From Rhodeus uyekii (lineage: Eukaryota > Chordata > Actinopteri > Cypriniformes > Acheilognathidae), in NCBI GenBank assembly GCA_037043235.1, contig JAWRVZ010000042.1, positions 236,001 through 300,000 of the forward strand: a stretch of DNA of 64,000 bases. The letters run 5' to 3'. Below are positions 61,715 through 64,000 of the stretch, in pieces. Under the pieces are notes generated by a model that ran no database searches, was not told the origin of the DNA, and saw only the letters and a program-made list of their open reading frames with translations. Position numbers and translations under genes: made by a program. Each line of letters opens with the position of its first letter. Position 1 is the first letter of the stretch.

Positions 61715-62315
61715 GGTCAGACAGAATGACAGACAGAACTACAGACAGACAGAATGATAGAACGACAGACAGACAAAACAACAGACAGACAGAATGATAG
61801 AACGACAGACAGACAGAATGATAGAACGACAGACAGACAGAATGATAGAACGACAGACAGAATAACAGACAGAGACAGATTGACAAAAAGATAGAATGAC
61901 AGAAACGGAACGATAGAAAGAACGAGAGACAGGGCAATAGAAAGACAGACTGATGGGTAAAAAGAATAACAGAGACAGAACGACAGAGTGACAGAATGAG
62001 AGACAGAACGACAGAGACAGAACGAGAGAACGACAGAGACAGAACAACAGTACAGAACGACAGAGACAGAACGAGAAAATGACAGGGAAAGAACGACAGA
62101 GAGACAGAACAAGCGAAAGACAGAATGACAGACAGAACAACATAATGACAGACAGAATGACAGAAAACGAGAGAAAGACAGACAGAATGACAGACAGAAC
62201 AACATAATGACAGACAGAATGACAGAGAAAACGAGAGAAAGACAGAACGACAGACAGAACGACAGACAGAATGACAGATAGAAAGACAGATAGAGAGAAC
62301 AACAGATAGAAAGAC
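61715..62315. repeat. GACA/GATA-type array (purine-rich on plus strand)
   Basis: About 600 nt built from short words such as gacagacagaatgatagaac and gacagaacgacag. The long minus-strand frames rich in Leu, Ser, Cys and Phe are artefacts. Confidence 0.93.
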
Positions 62316-63077
62316 AGATCCAGTGCACGTTTATATATTTTTATGCTCTTCTGTATCCGAAAGAGCAATGAAGTTAAATTTCTGAATAAAATATTTAATA
62401 AAGGTAAGTTTTACTGTCTTGATGGTCTGTTTTTTGTTTTTCCCAATTGGATCAGGAGCAAATAAAAAGGTAAATGATTCCCTCTGGTGGAAAAAAGCTG
62501 TTATTACAGAAGAAATGATGACAGTAAAAGAGGAACATTTACTGTCAAACACACTGGAAAACTATTCAAGCATTCTCCCGTTATATATGTATTGATACGG
62601 ATGCAGATTTTCAGGAAGGATTTCAAGCGTATAAACCCTGTTCATACGCACGTCCATGACTCATTGATTTTAATCATCCCATTGATTTATTTATTTTTCT
62701 CATTATTAATTATCATTGATTTAAAAATAATTCCTGCTGAATTTCCTCCTGTTCCAAATGGAGTTGAAGCGAGGACCGACTCAAACGGTCAGGTGATTTC
62801 CTGCGCCAAACAGGTGGAGCGGGATTTGCTTAGTCACGGTAAATCCACCAAAACTGAGCCAACATCCTCCTCCGCAGGTTCAGACAAAAGATTGCAGCTC
62901 TTCTGCAGATGATTTATAAGACCCTCTTGTGATTTATGAATCACGTTCATCCGTTTCCACATTGAATCAGTCTGAATCATCATATCTTCCTCAACTATTA
63001 ATACACCGTTGAATAGAGCATATATAGAATATATACAGCAGAGCTGCTTTACACAGAGAGCCCCGAAATCACGTCTC

Positions 63078-64000
63078 TCTTTCTCTGTCGTTCTGTCTTT
63101 CTAGCCATCTGTAGTTCTTTCCGTCTTTCTTTCGGTCTCTGCCGTTCTGTCTTTCTGTCTTTTTTTATCTATCTGTCGTTCTGTCTTTCTATCTGTTGTT
63201 CTGTATCTCTGTCATTCCATCTTTCTATCTATCTATCTGTAGTTCTGTCATTCTGTGTCTCCGTCTTTCTATCGTTCTGCGTCTCTGTCGTTCTGTCTAT
63301 CATTCTGTCTGTCTCTGTTATTCTGTCTTTGTCGTTCTGTCTCTATCATTCTGTCTTGTCTATCCGTCATTCTGTCTTTCTGTCGTTCTGTCTTTCTATC
63401 ATTCTGTCTGTCTATCTCTCTGTTATTATGTCTTTCTGTCGTTCTGTCTTTCTGTCATTCTGTCTGTCTATCTCTCTGTTATTATGTCTTTCTCTGTCGT
63501 TCTGTCTTTCTATCATTATGTCTGTCTATCTCTCTGTTATTATGTCTTTCTCTGTCATTCTGTCTTTCTATCATTCTGTCTGTCTGTCTCTCTGTTATTC
63601 TGTCTTTCTCTGTCATTCTGTCTTTCTATCATTCTGTCTGTCTGTCTCTCTGTTATTCTGTCTTTCTATCTGTCGTTCTGTCTTTCTATCATTCTGTGTC
63701 TCTGTCGTTCCGTCTTTCTATCTGTCGTTCTGTCTTTCTATCATTCTGTGTCTCTGTCGTTCTGTCTTTCTATCTGTCGTTCTGTCTTTCTATCTGTCGT
63801 TCTGTCTTTCTATCTGTCGTTCTGTCTTTCTATCATTCTGTGTCTCTGTCGTTCTGTCTTTCTATCTGTCGTTCTGTCTCTCTCTCATTCTGTCTTTCTA
63901 TCATTCTGCGTCTCTGTCGTTCTGTCTTTCTATCTGTCGTTCTGTCTTTCTATCATTCTGTGTCTCTGTCGTTCTGTCTTTCTATCTGTCGTTCTGTCTC
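63078..64000. repeat. TCTG/TTCTGTC-type array (pyrimidine-rich on plus strand)
   Basis: More than 900 nt, running off the window end, built of words such as ctgtcgttctgtctttctat and cattctgtgtctctgtcgtt. It is the opposite-strand counterpart of the array at 61.7-62.3 kb. Order increases to the right, where roughly 45-50-nt periods recur. Confidence 0.93.

Larger units (their letters stand above)
61475..64000. other. Upstream region with two low-complexity arrays
   Basis: Between the arrays, the 62.34-63.05 kb stretch is unique, with one open plus-strand frame to 62912 ('FPPVPNGVEARTDSNGQ') that I cannot assign. Confidence 0.45.

Noticed and set aside
61717..62368. Long minus-strand open frames of 203 and 209 codons rich in Leu, Ser, Cys and Phe
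   Set aside because: They lie wholly in the GACA-type array; the composition and overlap in two frames show low-complexity artefacts.
62487..62912. A 141-codon plus-strand gene
   Set aside because: No family is recognised, no splice sites or promoter decide it, and the first half is low-complexity AT-rich text; kept only as an unassigned frame.

Overview
The window is nuclear DNA from a teleost fish, most likely a cyprinid. It has small exons with GT-AG splice sites inside long AT-rich introns, many CA/GT and TA microsatellites, and repeat families common in carp-like genomes: a tRNA-derived SINE, TA-flanked pogo/Tigger-like elements, TTAA-flanked MITEs, Tc1-like remnants and L2/CR1-type LINE ends. 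There is no prokaryotic, organellar or viral gene set, and no operon or CRISPR array.

The only host gene I can name is plekha5 (pleckstrin homology domain containing A5, PEPP2), on the minus strand and incomplete at both ends. Eight exons lie at 29496-29579 (second half of WW2), 17968-18088, 16504-16608, 14811-14883, 11399-11499, 9725-9840 (these carry the linker and the PH domain), 6253-7188 (large linker exon) and 2391-2841 (TLPRN-rich region). All splice sites are GT-AG, the phases agree across every junction, and the joined exons give 1987 nt, or 662 uninterrupted codons. The exons for WW1 and the first half of WW2 should lie upstream, above 29.6 kb or beyond the window; I did not find them. 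The coiled-coil and C-terminal exons lie below position 1.

Layout: 1-2390 is intron 3' of the last exon seen. 2391-29579 is the recognisable part of the gene, with introns holding most of the SINEs, a LINE nested in a pogo-like DNA transposon (18.6-20.7 kb), TTAA elements and a tandemly repeated AT-rich block (15.7-16.3 kb). 29580-64000 has no recognisable coding exon. It holds a likely solo LTR (35.1-35.4 kb), TA-flanked DNA transposons (39.0, 40.8 and 53.0 kb), a 51-bp minisatellite of 13.6 copies with an open frame throughout (47.4-48.1 kb), a candidate alternative first exon with a GA/TC inverted pair (56.8-57.1 kb), and two opposite-orientation GACA-type arrays (61.7-62.3 kb, and 63.1 kb to the window end).

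The most noteworthy points are the lineage-looking expansion of a nine-residue KDG-type repeat inside the plekha5 linker exon, the open-frame 51-bp minisatellite upstream, and a possible internal promoter whose exon phase would fit a WW-less plekha5 isoform. I saw no convincing new multi-gene system; this is an intron-rich, repeat-rich vertebrate locus.
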